A stretch of DNA of 10,057 nt from Thermoplasmata archaeon (GTDB lineage Archaea > Thermoplasmatota > Thermoplasmata > Lutacidiplasmatales > UBA184): contig JASHPV010000077.1 of assembly GCA_030037875.1 (NCBI GenBank), forward strand, positions 1-10,057. Reading direction: 5' to 3'. This document shows positions 1 to 6,333 of this stretch, one piece after another; positions within the stretch are counted from its first letter, which is position 1, and the number at the start of each line of letters is the position of its first letter. The position numbers and the translations under genes are program-made. The notes under the pieces were generated by a model, which was not told the origin of the DNA, made no database searches, and saw only the letters and a program-made list of their open reading frames with translations.

Positions 1-522
1 CGCGAGGCGCGGGAGCTGCGGGGCGACCTGCAGCGGAAAGTGGCCCGCGGCTACGGCTCGATCCGGATGGCCGAGATGCTCGAGGGGCCGGTCCGACTCG
101 AGAACGTTGCGATGCTCCTGCCGCAGATCCATCCGATCCGGGTCGCGACCAAGAACGTGATGGGCGTCCGGACCCCGCAGGTCGACGCCGCGGCGTATAG
201 TCCTCTGGAGGCGCCGGAACTTCTGGACCTTCCCACCTCGATCGACGAATCAATCCGGCATTTCCAGGGAATCTACCAGGTCGTTCTCAACATCGCCGAG
301 AAAGAGAACGCGATGCGACGGCTCCTCAAAGAGATCGAGAAGACGAAGCGCCGGGCGAACGCCATCGAGAACGTGCTCGTGCCGCGTCTCGAGAACACCG
401 TCCGCTACATCAAGTTCCGGTTCGACGAGCTCGAGCGGGACTCGTTCAGCATGCTCAAGTCCGTCAAACGGAAGCTCGAGAAGGAATCCGACATCGCTCC
501 GGAGGCTCCCGTTGCCGCGTGA
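1..522 (+). CDS. atpD: A-type ATP synthase subunit D (5' end missing)
   Basis: Central-stalk (rotor shaft) subunit of the archaeal A1A0 ATP synthase, which links rotation of the membrane ring to the catalytic A3B3 head. The open frame is already running at base 1, so the start is outside the window; 173 codons remain, and the family is usually a little over 200 residues, so some 30-40 N-terminal residues are missing. Conserved features visible are the long N-terminal helix, a middle region with the segment VMGVRTPQV, and the C-terminal antiparallel helix carrying KTKRRANAIENVLVPRLENT followed by RYIKFRFDELERDSF and LKSVKRK, the hallmark of D subunits. The C-terminus ends in a short Ala/Pro-rich tail. 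A GTG at 40 could be read as a start but would cut the first helix, so it is rejected. The next gene starts inside the end of this one, suggesting coupled translation. The identification is secure. Confidence 0.95.
   Translation, partial: REARELRGDLQRKVARGYGSIRMAEMLEGPVRLENVAMLLPQIHPIRVATKNVMGVRTPQVDAAAYSPLEAPELLDLPTSIDESIRHFQGIYQVVLNIAEKENAMRRLLKEIEKTKRRANAIENVLVPRLENTVRYIKFRFDELERDSFSMLKSVKRKLEKESDIAPEAPVAA
501..505 (+). promoter_or_regulatory. Shine-Dalgarno site for the small membrane peptide
   Basis: GGAGG lies inside the end of atpD, six bases before a TTG at 512. It is the clearest ribosome binding site in the window. It decides the TTG start of the following 36-codon frame, because the internal ATG at 557 has no such site before it. 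Confidence 0.6.
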
Positions 523-622
523 CCTGGTCCGGTTCGCCGGGGTCCGGATCGGCCTGATGAGCGTTCGCGTCCTGGTCGTGGTCGTCGCCCTCGTAGCGCT
601 CAAGGAAGCGGGGGTGCTCTGA
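512..622 (+). CDS. Small one-helix membrane peptide in the ATP synthase operon
   Basis: A 36-codon frame that starts with TTG, overlaps the end of atpD by 11 bases and stops five bases before atpH. Seen directly: a GGAGG six bases upstream of TTG; a short basic, amphipathic start (PRDLVRFAGVR); then a strongly hydrophobic run, roughly residues 13-30, rich in Val and Leu (VLVVVVALVAL), ending KEAGVL. This is the shape of a single-pass membrane peptide with a positive, probably cytoplasmic N-terminus. Its tight packing between D and H suggests co-translation with the ATP synthase. Methanosarcina operons also carry a small gene (ahaG) after D, but I cannot show homology. An accidental frame is possible, since GC-rich DNA gives Val/Leu/Ala runs. 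A role as an accessory peptide of the membrane sector is inference only. Confidence 0.5.
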   Translation: MPRDLVRFAGVRIGLMSVRVLVVVVALVALKEAGVL

Positions 623-626
623 CCCC

Positions 627-983
627 GTGGCGACCGGTCTGGCGACCGGCATCGAGAACCGGGACAGTCTCGCGTCGCTCGAGCGAGTGAAGCAGGTCGA
701 GGTCGACGGGGACGCGCAGCTCCGGATGGTCCGGGGCAAGATCGACCTCACGCTCTCTCAACTGCGGGCCGATAGCGAGGCGCAGATCAAGGCGGCTCAG
801 GAGCAGGCGAACGAGGAGGCGGACGCGTTACTGGTCCGCGCCCAGAAGGAAGCCGATGCCGAAGCGACCCGCATCCTGTCCGAGGCGAAGGCGTCCCTGG
901 CCCAGCGGGGCAAGGCGGGCCTTCCGGACCTGAGCCCGGTCTGGCCGGACTTCCTGAACGTTCTGTTTGGCGAGTTCAGCTGA
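627..983 (+). CDS. atpH: A-type ATP synthase subunit H (peripheral stalk)
   Basis: Subunit H pairs with subunit E to form the coiled-coil peripheral stalk that holds the catalytic head still against rotation. The 118-residue product starts with GTG; a G-rich stretch about ten bases upstream may serve as a weak ribosome site. Residues about 12-92 are almost entirely charged and Ala-rich heptad-like sequence (for example QIKAAQEQANEEADALLVRA and KEADAEATRILSEAKA), as expected for a long right-handed coiled coil. The C-terminal 20 residues are different: Pro- and aromatic-rich (PVWPDFLNVLFGEF), and may be the part that touches the I subunit or the head. Low-complexity coiled coil makes sequence identification weak by itself; position between D and I, and the absence of another H candidate, support the call. 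Confidence 0.8.
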   Translation: MATGLATGIENRDSLASLERVKQVEVDGDAQLRMVRGKIDLTLSQLRADSEAQIKAAQEQANEEADALLVRAQKEADAEATRILSEAKASLAQRGKAGLPDLSPVWPDFLNVLFGEFS

Positions 984-1010
984 GAAGCCCGGTACCCCCA
1001 CGGAAGCACG

Positions 1011-3035
1011 ATGGCATTCCTGCGACCGGTCCTGATGACGAAGGTCGGGGTCATCGGTCTCAAGACCGACCGCGAGACGATCCTTTCGATCCTGCATGAC
1101 CAGGGTGTCATCCAGGTCGAGCCGCTCAGCAAGCCCACGCTTTCGATCTTCCCGGCGGAAGGCACGCCCGACGTGCAGCGGCAGGTCGCCGACGAGCTGC
1201 TCCGCATCCGGGGTATCAAGAGCGCGCTGCCCCCGACCGGCCCGGTGGTGCCGCAGGCCTTTCCCACCCGGGACGGGCTCCTCGTCGCGGCGCGCGCGAT
1301 CCCGATCGAGGGAACGGTCAGTGCGCTCAAGAAGGAGGAGGAGCGGCTCCAGACGGAACGGAAGTCGGTCGCGGACCTGGTCGACCTACTGGGCCGGTTC
1401 TCCTTCTACACCGGGCCGCTCGACTATCTCCACCTCGAGCACCTGCTCAGCTTCTTCGGTGAAGTGCCGACGGAGCGGTACGGGGCCCTCCGCGCCCAGA
1501 TCTCGGCGATGGCCGACGTCACGTTCCTCGAATCCCCGGGCCCCGAAACCGTCCGGTTCGTCCTCGCGGTGAATTCGGACCAGGCGGAGGCCGTCAGCCG
1601 GCTCGCCCAGCAACGCGGCGTGGTCCTCACGTCGGTCCCTCCCCTCAAGGGTACGATCACGGAACGAAAACCGGAGCTCGAGAAACGGCGCGCTGCGCTG
1701 GACGCTCGGCTCTCGGAGATCCGGGGCCAGCTCGCCGGGCTCGCGAAGGACTGGTATCCCCAGGTAGCGGCGATCGAGGAGGCGCTCACCATCGAAGCCC
1801 GCAAACTCGACGTCTACGGGCGGATCGGAGCCGGGGAGACCGTGTTCGCGCTGGAGGGCTGGGTGCCGGTCCGGTCCCTCCCGAAGCTCGACGGGGCGCT
1901 CTCGGTCGCCACCCAGGGCCGGACGGTGTTCTACAAGGTCCCAACGGACGAAGAGCCGCCGACGTTGCTCGACAATCCGAAATGGGTCCGGCGGTTCGAG
2001 TTCTTCATCCGGTTCTACGCCCTGCCCCAGTCGGACGAATGGGACCCGACCTGGCTCTTCGCCCTGGCGTTCCCGCTGTTCTTCGGCTTCATGCTCTCGG
2101 ACATGGGCTACGGGCTTGTGATCCTCTGCTTCTCGCTCTGGATGATCGCGGGATTCCCCGGTCGTCAGTACGTGCCGGGCCCTCTCAAGGGGTTCCTGAA
2201 GCGGATCATGTCGCCCCAGGCGATGCAGTCGCTCGCGTGGACGCTCGTCCCGGCCTCGATCGTGGCGATCCTCTTTGGGTGGTTCTCGAGCGAATTCTTT
2301 GGGCCGATATCCAACTACTCGACGGTCGTACTGCCGGGACCCCACTGGGACGTCCGAAGCAACCTGGGCGACCTGTTCCTGGTCGCCGGTTTCATCGGTC
2401 TCACCATGGTGGTGTTGGGTTTCACGCTCGGCGCGCTGAAGGCGTACTATCACCACCACCGGAAGGAGATGGTCGCCCGGCTCGCCGGCATTGCGATCGC
2501 CTTCGGACTCACGTTCCTCGGGCTCCAGCTGGTCAGCAAGACGTTCCAGCGGCTGCTCGGACATCTCAGTCTGACGGCGCCGACGCCCGCCACCGTGGTC
2601 GAACTGGCCCTCCTGGTGGGAGGCATCGGGGCGATCTTCTACGCCGAGGGAGGCCAGGGGATGCTGGCCCTCACCGAGATCCTGAGCCACATCCTCTCCT
2701 TCCTCCGGCTGGTAGGGATCCTGCTCTCCTCGGTCGTCGTGGCGATCCTCGTGAACCACATCGCGGGCGGACTCTATCACTCCGGCCTCGCCGGGAGCCT
2801 GGTCCTGGGCACGATCTTCGCCCTCATCATTCTCATCGGCGGGCAGATCTTCAACGTCGTGCTGGCCGTCTTCGAGCCGGGCATCCAAGGGGCCCGGCTG
2901 ATCTTCGTCGAGACATTCTCGAAGTTCTACACCGGGAACGGCAAGCCGTTCCGCCCGCTCAGCAGCACTCGGGTCCGGACCGTCCCCACGACGATCGGAT
3001 TCGCGACGGCCCCCGCCCCTCCGCCGCCCCCGTAA
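1011..3035 (+). CDS. atpI: A-type ATP synthase subunit I (a-subunit, ion half-channels)
   Basis: Large stator subunit of the membrane sector; it forms the ion entry and exit half-channels beside the c-ring. The product has 674 residues, normal for the family. Residues 1 to about 340 are the cytoplasmic arm, with helical hairpins (about 100-125 and 220-265) that receive the peripheral stalks. From about 345 on there are seven or eight membrane helices. Family landmarks: FGFMLSDMGYG (358-368); ILSFLRLVG (561-569), whose Arg566 matches the arginine needed for proton or sodium transfer from the ring; and GIQGARLIFVETFSKFYTG (624-642), whose Arg629 matches the second conserved channel arginine. 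The extreme C-terminus is a Pro/Ala tail (APAPPPPP). ATG at 1011 follows GGAAG by four bases. The gene follows atpH by 27 bases and converges on atpC with only 19 bases between the stops. Confidence 0.95.
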   Translation: MAFLRPVLMTKVGVIGLKTDRETILSILHDQGVIQVEPLSKPTLSIFPAEGTPDVQRQVADELLRIRGIKSALPPTGPVVPQAFPTRDGLLVAARAIPIEGTVSALKKEEERLQTERKSVADLVDLLGRFSFYTGPLDYLHLEHLLSFFGEVPTERYGALRAQISAMADVTFLESPGPETVRFVLAVNSDQAEAVSRLAQQRGVVLTSVPPLKGTITERKPELEKRRAALDARLSEIRGQLAGLAKDWYPQVAAIEEALTIEARKLDVYGRIGAGETVFALEGWVPVRSLPKLDGALSVATQGRTVFYKVPTDEEPPTLLDNPKWVRRFEFFIRFYALPQSDEWDPTWLFALAFPLFFGFMLSDMGYGLVILCFSLWMIAGFPGRQYVPGPLKGFLKRIMSPQAMQSLAWTLVPASIVAILFGWFSSEFFGPISNYSTVVLPGPHWDVRSNLGDLFLVAGFIGLTMVVLGFTLGALKAYYHHHRKEMVARLAGIAIAFGLTFLGLQLVSKTFQRLLGHLSLTAPTPATVVELALLVGGIGAIFYAEGGQGMLALTEILSHILSFLRLVGILLSSVVVAILVNHIAGGLYHSGLAGSLVLGTIFALIILIGGQIFNVVLAVFEPGIQGARLIFVETFSKFYTGNGKPFRPLSSTRVRTVPTTIGFATAPAPPPPP

Positions 3036-3054
3036 GCGATCCGCCCCGGCGCCG

Positions 3055-4134
3055 TCAGAGCGTCGGCGAGATGAGGAGCGGCTCGAACTCCTCTCGTTCC
3101 ACGCCGTACGCCTTCGCGTAGACGATCCGCTGGAGGTCGTTGCGCTCGAGCTCGGCGAGCAGTAAGAACGCGAAGATCACCGAAAGGGAGAGCGGGTACG
3201 TTCGGAGCTGCTTCAACTGGTCGACGGCTCGCTCCCGGGTCAGTGCGGCCTCGAAGCCGACCAAGCTCCGGTCGGACTGGTACCGTTCCATCCCGTCGGA
3301 GAGGTGCGGGGCTCGCGTTTCCAGGGACTGGACCAGGTCCTGTTCGTCCCGGGCCGTCGAGTAGAGGTCCTGGGCCGCGGCCTTGGCCAACTCCCCGCCC
3401 TCGATGAACTTGGCAAAGACGACCTCCGGGGCGAATCCCGCGTCCCGTCCCTTGAGCAGCAGCAGGAGGTTCCGGTTGTCGATCTCGCTCTGGACGAACC
3501 GACGAACGGTCCATTCGTCTCCCTGGAAGAAACGGGTCGCCTCCAGGAGCTGGGCGTAGTAGTACCGGTCGAGGGCCGACAGGAGCGGGAAGATGTCCTT
3601 CGTTCTCTGGAAGTTCTCGACCAGCGGCAATAGGGGCGCTCCGTAGCCGAACTTGACCAGGCCTTGCACGACGGCCTCGACCGTCGGCGCCTGCATCAGC
3701 AACCGGAAGTCGTCGAGGACCATGGGACCAGCGATCAACCCCGCCGGCAGCTCGCGGGGCGAGACGAGGAAGGTTTCCTCTTCCGAGAGGGTCCGGCCCT
3801 GCACCTTGGCCGCCAGGATCGCTCCCACGTTCTGGATGTCCCACCGCCGAAGGTACGCCTGCACGATCGGCCGGCCGGCGAACGGGGCCACCTCGAGGCC
3901 CATCCGGTTCCGCTGGACAAAATATCGGTTCACGGCGACGGCGACCAGGTCGGCGCCCCGGTACGTCGCCGCGGCCTGTCCGAGGTAGGGCCCGTACGGC
4001 GTGGGCTCCAGCAGCTTGGCGATCTCGCCCACGTCGGGGGCGTTCGCGAGCGGGGTGTAGAGGTCCTTCGGCAGGAACGAGGGGAGCTGGGCCTTGATCC
4101 GGCCCAACGAACTCGCGTACGGGGAGCTCGACAT
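3055..4134 (-). CDS. atpC: A-type ATP synthase subunit C (d-type socket)
   Basis: Subunit C (equivalent of V-ATPase d, family AC39) is the funnel-shaped socket that joins the central stalk D/F to the top of the c-ring. The 359-residue length is normal. The protein is mostly helical, without membrane spans; recognisable pieces are AKLLEPTPYGPYL near the start, YLRRWDIQNVGAILAAKVQG (94-113), an Arg-Asn-Leu segment (IDNRNLLLLLKGRDAG, 218-233) and the C-terminal LKQLRTYPLSLSVIFAFLLL AELERNDL region, with the family's typical xYPLS and LLLAELE residues. The open frame extends far upstream in the - direction, but that part overlaps atpE in another frame, so the ATG at 4134 (MSSSPYASSLG) is chosen; a purine-rich GGAAGGGG lies just before it. 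It is the third gene of a K-E-C unit, 14 bases after atpE. Confidence 0.93.
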   Translation of the reverse strand: MSSSPYASSLGRIKAQLPSFLPKDLYTPLANAPDVGEIAKLLEPTPYGPYLGQAAATYRGADLVAVAVNRYFVQRNRMGLEVAPFAGRPIVQAYLRRWDIQNVGAILAAKVQGRTLSEEETFLVSPRELPAGLIAGPMVLDDFRLLMQAPTVEAVVQGLVKFGYGAPLLPLVENFQRTKDIFPLLSALDRYYYAQLLEATRFFQGDEWTVRRFVQSEIDNRNLLLLLKGRDAGFAPEVVFAKFIEGGELAKAAAQDLYSTARDEQDLVQSLETRAPHLSDGMERYQSDRSLVGFEAALTRERAVDQLKQLRTYPLSLSVIFAFLLLAELERNDLQRIVYAKAYGVEREEFEPLLISPTL

Positions 4135-4148
4135 CCGGGCCCCTTCCG

Positions 4149-4703
4149 TTACGTCGGCAGGAAGGACCGGAGCTCGTCCTCGCGGAGTCGGAGGAGCTCG
4201 TCGAAGGTGAGGTTCAGTCGCCGGGTACCGTCCGAGGTTTCCGCCACGAAACCGCCCGAGACGGGGAGGGGCGCGTCGTCGAATCCGGCGCCGGCGACCC
4301 CTTTCAGTACCTTGGCGTCCTCCGCTCGGCCCCGAATCTTGAGCTCCTTCCCGAGACGGCTCGTCGCCGCCGCGTACATGCGCTTGAGCAGCTTGGGATA
4401 TTCTGGGCTCTTCGTGTAGTCCGCCAGCTGCCGCTTGACGGCTCCGAGGAGTTCCTGGGTGCGGGACTCCTGGAACTCGTAGCCGAGCTTCTTGGCCTCG
4501 AGACGGGCGCCCGCCACGAGCCGGGTGCGTTCCCGGGCGGCTTCCTGGTTCGCGCGACGCAGCGCGTCGGCGCGCAGCGCGTCGATCCGACGGGCCCGGT
4601 CGGCGACGATCTCGGCTTGTTCCTTCTCGAAGCGGGCCTGCTCGCCCGCGATTTCCTGCTGGGCCCGGCTCTCGATTTCCGCGACGAGGCGCTCGAGGCT
4701 CAT
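4149..4703 (-). CDS. atpE: A-type ATP synthase subunit E (peripheral stalk)
   Basis: Subunit E pairs with H in the peripheral stalk; its C-terminal globular head binds the top of the catalytic A/B ring. The 184-residue product is of normal length. Residues 1 to about 80 form a charged coiled coil (LVAEIESRAQQEIAGEQARF, then many Glu/Arg/Ala heptads). A linker with KKLGYEFQESRTQELLGAVK leads to the globular part, which contains the family-like KSPEYPKLLKRMYAAA and, near the end, VSGGFVAETSDGTRRLNLTF DELLRLREDELR. That GGF/D-G/T-F-D-E pattern is typical of E subunits. Start ATG at 4703 lies 15 bases after the atpK stop and 14 bases separate its stop from atpC, so K, E and C are almost certainly one transcript. 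No clear ribosome site is visible, consistent with coupling to atpK. Confidence 0.93.
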   Translation of the reverse strand: MSLERLVAEIESRAQQEIAGEQARFEKEQAEIVADRARRIDALRADALRRANQEAARERTRLVAGARLEAKKLGYEFQESRTQELLGAVKRQLADYTKSPEYPKLLKRMYAAATSRLGKELKIRGRAEDAKVLKGVAGAGFDDAPLPVSGGFVAETSDGTRRLNLTFDELLRLREDELRSFLPT

Positions 4704-4718
4704 CGGCGGGCCGTGCCC

Positions 4719-4940
4719 CTAGAACACGTTCAGGATGAGCAGAATGCCCAGCGCGAGCCCGATGATCCACAGCGTTTCGGGAATCACGAAGAAGAACAGC
4801 ACCTGACCGAACTTCTCGGGCTTCTCGGCGATGATCCCCATTCCGGCGGCACCGATCCCGGACTGGGCCATGCCCGTCCCGACGAGTCCGCCCGCAATCG
4901 CAATGCCCGCTGCTATCGCCAGTTCGGGGTTGGTCGGCAT
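4719..4940 (-). CDS. atpK: A-type ATP synthase subunit K (c-ring proteolipid)
   Basis: The membrane rotor subunit that forms the c-ring. It is a single hairpin of 73 residues, two helices (about 7-36 and 47-71) joined by a short polar loop (AEKPEKFG), so it is the simple 8-kDa form and not a duplicated 16-kDa form. The ion-binding carboxylate is Glu55 in the second helix, in the motif VIPETLWIIG. The first helix has the family glycine pattern GGLVGTGMAQSGIGAAGMG with Gln26 at the place where sodium-type rings carry a ligand. First gene of the K-E-C unit. Start ATG at 4940 has a TATA box (4969-4975) about 35 bases upstream and no ribosome site, so the messenger is probably nearly leaderless. 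Identification is secure; the coupling ion is not. Confidence 0.95.
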   Translation of the reverse strand: MPTNPELAIAAGIAIAGGLVGTGMAQSGIGAAGMGIIAEKPEKFGQVLFFFVIPETLWIIGLALGILLILNVF

Positions 4941-4968
4941 GAGTTCCCGGCCGCCGAGTTGGGTGCAG

Positions 4969-4975
4969 TATATAA
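4969..4975 (-). promoter_or_regulatory. TATA box of the atpK-atpE-atpC unit
   Basis: Read on the - strand this is TTATATA, an AT island in otherwise GC-rich sequence. Its centre is about 32 bases before the atpK start. With the usual archaeal distance of 25-27 bases from box to transcription start, the leader would be only about five bases. Confidence 0.65.
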
Positions 4976-5024
4976 CGCGAGACCCGTGCGAAATCCCCGC
5001 ATATTCTCGCCGGTGAAGGAGGGC

Positions 5025-5042
5025 CCGGATGCGCGCGTCCGG
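5025..5042. repeat. Imperfect 18-base palindrome between divergent promoters
   Basis: The sequence CCGGATGCGCGCGTCCGG matches its own reverse complement in eight of nine base pairs (the T at 5030 opposite the G at 5037 is the exception). It lies between the two divergent TATA boxes, about 29 bases before the one at 5071. It could be an operator for a dimeric regulator; in such GC-rich DNA it could also be chance. Confidence 0.3.
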
Positions 5043-5070
5043 AGAGGGGTTTTCGGGGAGGGTAGGCGGC

Positions 5071-5076
5071 TATAAA
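5071..5076 (+). promoter_or_regulatory. TATA box of the DUF169 gene
   Basis: TATAAA begins 35 bases before the ATG at 5106, a spacing almost the same as that of the atpK box on the other strand. Predicted transcription start is about five or six bases before the ATG, giving a nearly leaderless message; no ribosome site precedes the ATG. Confidence 0.7.
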
Positions 5077-5105
5077 CCCGACCCGCTTGCCTCGTCCGAA
5101 CGACC

Positions 5106-5837
5106 ATGTCGGACCATCTCAAGGAGATAGCTGCGCAACTCACGAAGGACCTGAACCTCGACCTGCCCCCGGTGCAGGTCTCCTATCTGGATTCCCCGCC
5201 GGCGGGAGTTCCCGAGCACCCCGGGGGCGTTCCGTCCGTGTGCACGTTCTTCGCGTTGGGGACCGAGAAGACGTTCTACGCGGCTCTCGCCAAGCACGAG
5301 GAGTGCGAGATCGGGGCGTTCGTCCTCGGGATCCCCCCCGAGGGCCCCCTCGGAGCCCGCCTGATGGGAACCATTGGCACGATGCAGAAGGAAGGCTACC
5401 TCAACCCCGGTGAGGAGGCCCACGTTCCGCACAACGCGAAGCCGCCGAAGTACGTCGCGTACGGTCCGCTCGGCACGTTGCCCATGGCCCCGACGAGCGT
5501 GCTGCTGTTCGCCCGACCCGATTCCGCGATGCTGGCCCTCGAAACCGCCGGGGCCGGTGCCGAGGCCCAGCCGGTGCCGATGAACGGCCGACCGATGTGC
5601 GCCATCATGCCGATCATGAACAACGGGGCCCGCGTGGCGGTATCCCTCGGCTGCACCGGTTCCCGGATCTACACCGAGATGGGTGGGAACCGGATGGTCG
5701 TCGGGATTCGAGGCGACCACCTGGACCAGTTCGCCAAGAAACTATCCCGGATCGTGCACGCGAACGCGTGGGTCAAGGTCGAGGACAGCCGCCGGAAGAA
5801 GGGGTCCTCCCACCCCTATCATCGGGCGGCGCACTGA
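5106..5837 (+). CDS. DUF169 family protein (COG2043), unknown function
   Basis: A 243-residue soluble protein of the DUF169 family (PF02596), found in archaea and anaerobic bacteria; its biochemical function is not established. Seen in the sequence: PPVQVSYLD near the start; a first half with PSVCTFFAL (Cys46) and HEECEIGAFVLGIPPEGP (Cys67); a middle part PKYVAYGPLGTLPMAPTSVL LFARPDSAML; and a second half with GRPMCAIMP (Cys165) and VAVSLGCTGSRIYTEMGGNR MVVGI (Cys183). The four cysteines stand at the places typical of the family and could bind a metal or an iron-sulfur cluster; this is inference. The last 17 residues are a basic, His-containing tail (RRKKGSSHPYHRAAH). No signal peptide or membrane span, so cytoplasmic. 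It is transcribed alone, divergently from atpK, and converges with the VKOR gene 10 bases away. Family assignment is firm, function unknown. Confidence 0.85.
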   Translation: MSDHLKEIAAQLTKDLNLDLPPVQVSYLDSPPAGVPEHPGGVPSVCTFFALGTEKTFYAALAKHEECEIGAFVLGIPPEGPLGARLMGTIGTMQKEGYLNPGEEAHVPHNAKPPKYVAYGPLGTLPMAPTSVLLFARPDSAMLALETAGAGAEAQPVPMNGRPMCAIMPIMNNGARVAVSLGCTGSRIYTEMGGNRMVVGIRGDHLDQFAKKLSRIVHANAWVKVEDSRRKKGSSHPYHRAAH

Positions 5838-5847
5838 GCCGGGTCGG

Positions 5848-6324
5848 CTAACTGTCGTCGGCGGCCGTCGCGGCGGGCCGGGCCGAGCGCCCGGAACCGC
5901 TGGAGGGCCGCCGGAGAAGGAGCGCGAAAGCTAACGTGGCCACGTTCGAGAGATAGGCGCCGAAGCAGATGATGCAGAGCGCGCCGATCTTCCCGAGCTC
6001 GAGATACCCCCAGTAGCCGGACAGCACGAACCCGAGCGCGGAGAATGCCGTCAGGGCATCGAGCCAGCGTCCTCTACCGAGACGGTACACCTGAACGTCG
6101 AGCGCGAACAGCACGACGAATCCCGCGATACCTATGGCGTAGTCCGGGATCCCTAACGTGGTCGTATAGTTACTTTGGTCGACCCGGCTGCAGGAGAGGA
6201 ATGGGGAGACCGAGCAGATGCCTCGCAGCGCGGGGTCGACCGTCTCGGCGGCCGCGAACAAGGAGAACGCCAGACCGGCGATGATCGCGAGTGGGAGGAT
6301 CGCGTGGAGCGTTTCCGATCGCAT
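5848..6324 (-). CDS. VKOR family membrane thiol oxidoreductase
   Basis: A vitamin K epoxide reductase homologue. Prokaryotic members reoxidise a thioredoxin-like partner and pass electrons to quinone, like DsbB. The 158-residue protein has four core membrane helices (about 8-26, 60-80, 89-107 and 113-137). All redox residues are present: loop cysteines Cys37 and Cys45, eight residues apart as in human VKOR (43 and 51); Ser51, six residues after Cys45 like human Ser57; and the active CIIC (Cys117-Cys120) at the start of helix four, followed by FGAYLSN. No thioredoxin domain is fused, in contrast to many bacterial members, so a separate partner is expected; the DUF929 gene nine bases upstream in the same unit supplies one. 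The C-terminus is a polar Ser/Arg/Ala tail of about 20 residues. No ribosome site is visible; translation is probably coupled to the gene before it. Confidence 0.9.
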   Translation of the reverse strand: MRSETLHAILPLAIIAGLAFSLFAAAETVDPALRGICSVSPFLSCSRVDQSNYTTTLGIPDYAIGIAGFVVLFALDVQVYRLGRGRWLDALTAFSALGFVLSGYWGYLELGKIGALCIICFGAYLSNVATLAFALLLRRPSSGSGRSARPAATAADDS

Positions 6325-6333
6325 GGGATGCGT

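Noticed and set aside
1386..2888. 500-codon open frame on the - strand opposite atpI
   Set aside because: High GC content leaves long stop-free antisense frames. The product is low-complexity Arg/Glu/Asp/Gly sequence and the + strand encodes an unmistakable AtpI.
3036..3054. Possible terminator between the convergent atpI and atpC genes
   Set aside because: The gap has a short CGGCGCCG palindrome but no T-run on either strand, which archaeal termination normally needs.
4135..4770. N-terminal extension of the atpC frame by more than 200 codons
   Set aside because: It overlaps atpE and atpK in another frame, is Arg/Gly/Pro-rich shadow sequence, and the ATG at 4134 gives the normal family length.
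5029..5130. 33-codon frame with an AAGGAGGG five bases before its ATG, in the divergent promoter region
   Set aside because: It runs through the TATA box and the start of the DUF169 gene in another frame, its peptide is Gly/Arg/Ser-rich without character, and the purine stretch may be chance in GC-rich DNA. Conservation would be needed to revive it.
5106..5837. Possible translation factor aIF6 or another housekeeping protein beside the ATP synthase genes
   Set aside because: The cysteine motifs and the SLGCTGSRIY and MVVGI segments match DUF169, and no repeat typical of aIF6 is present.
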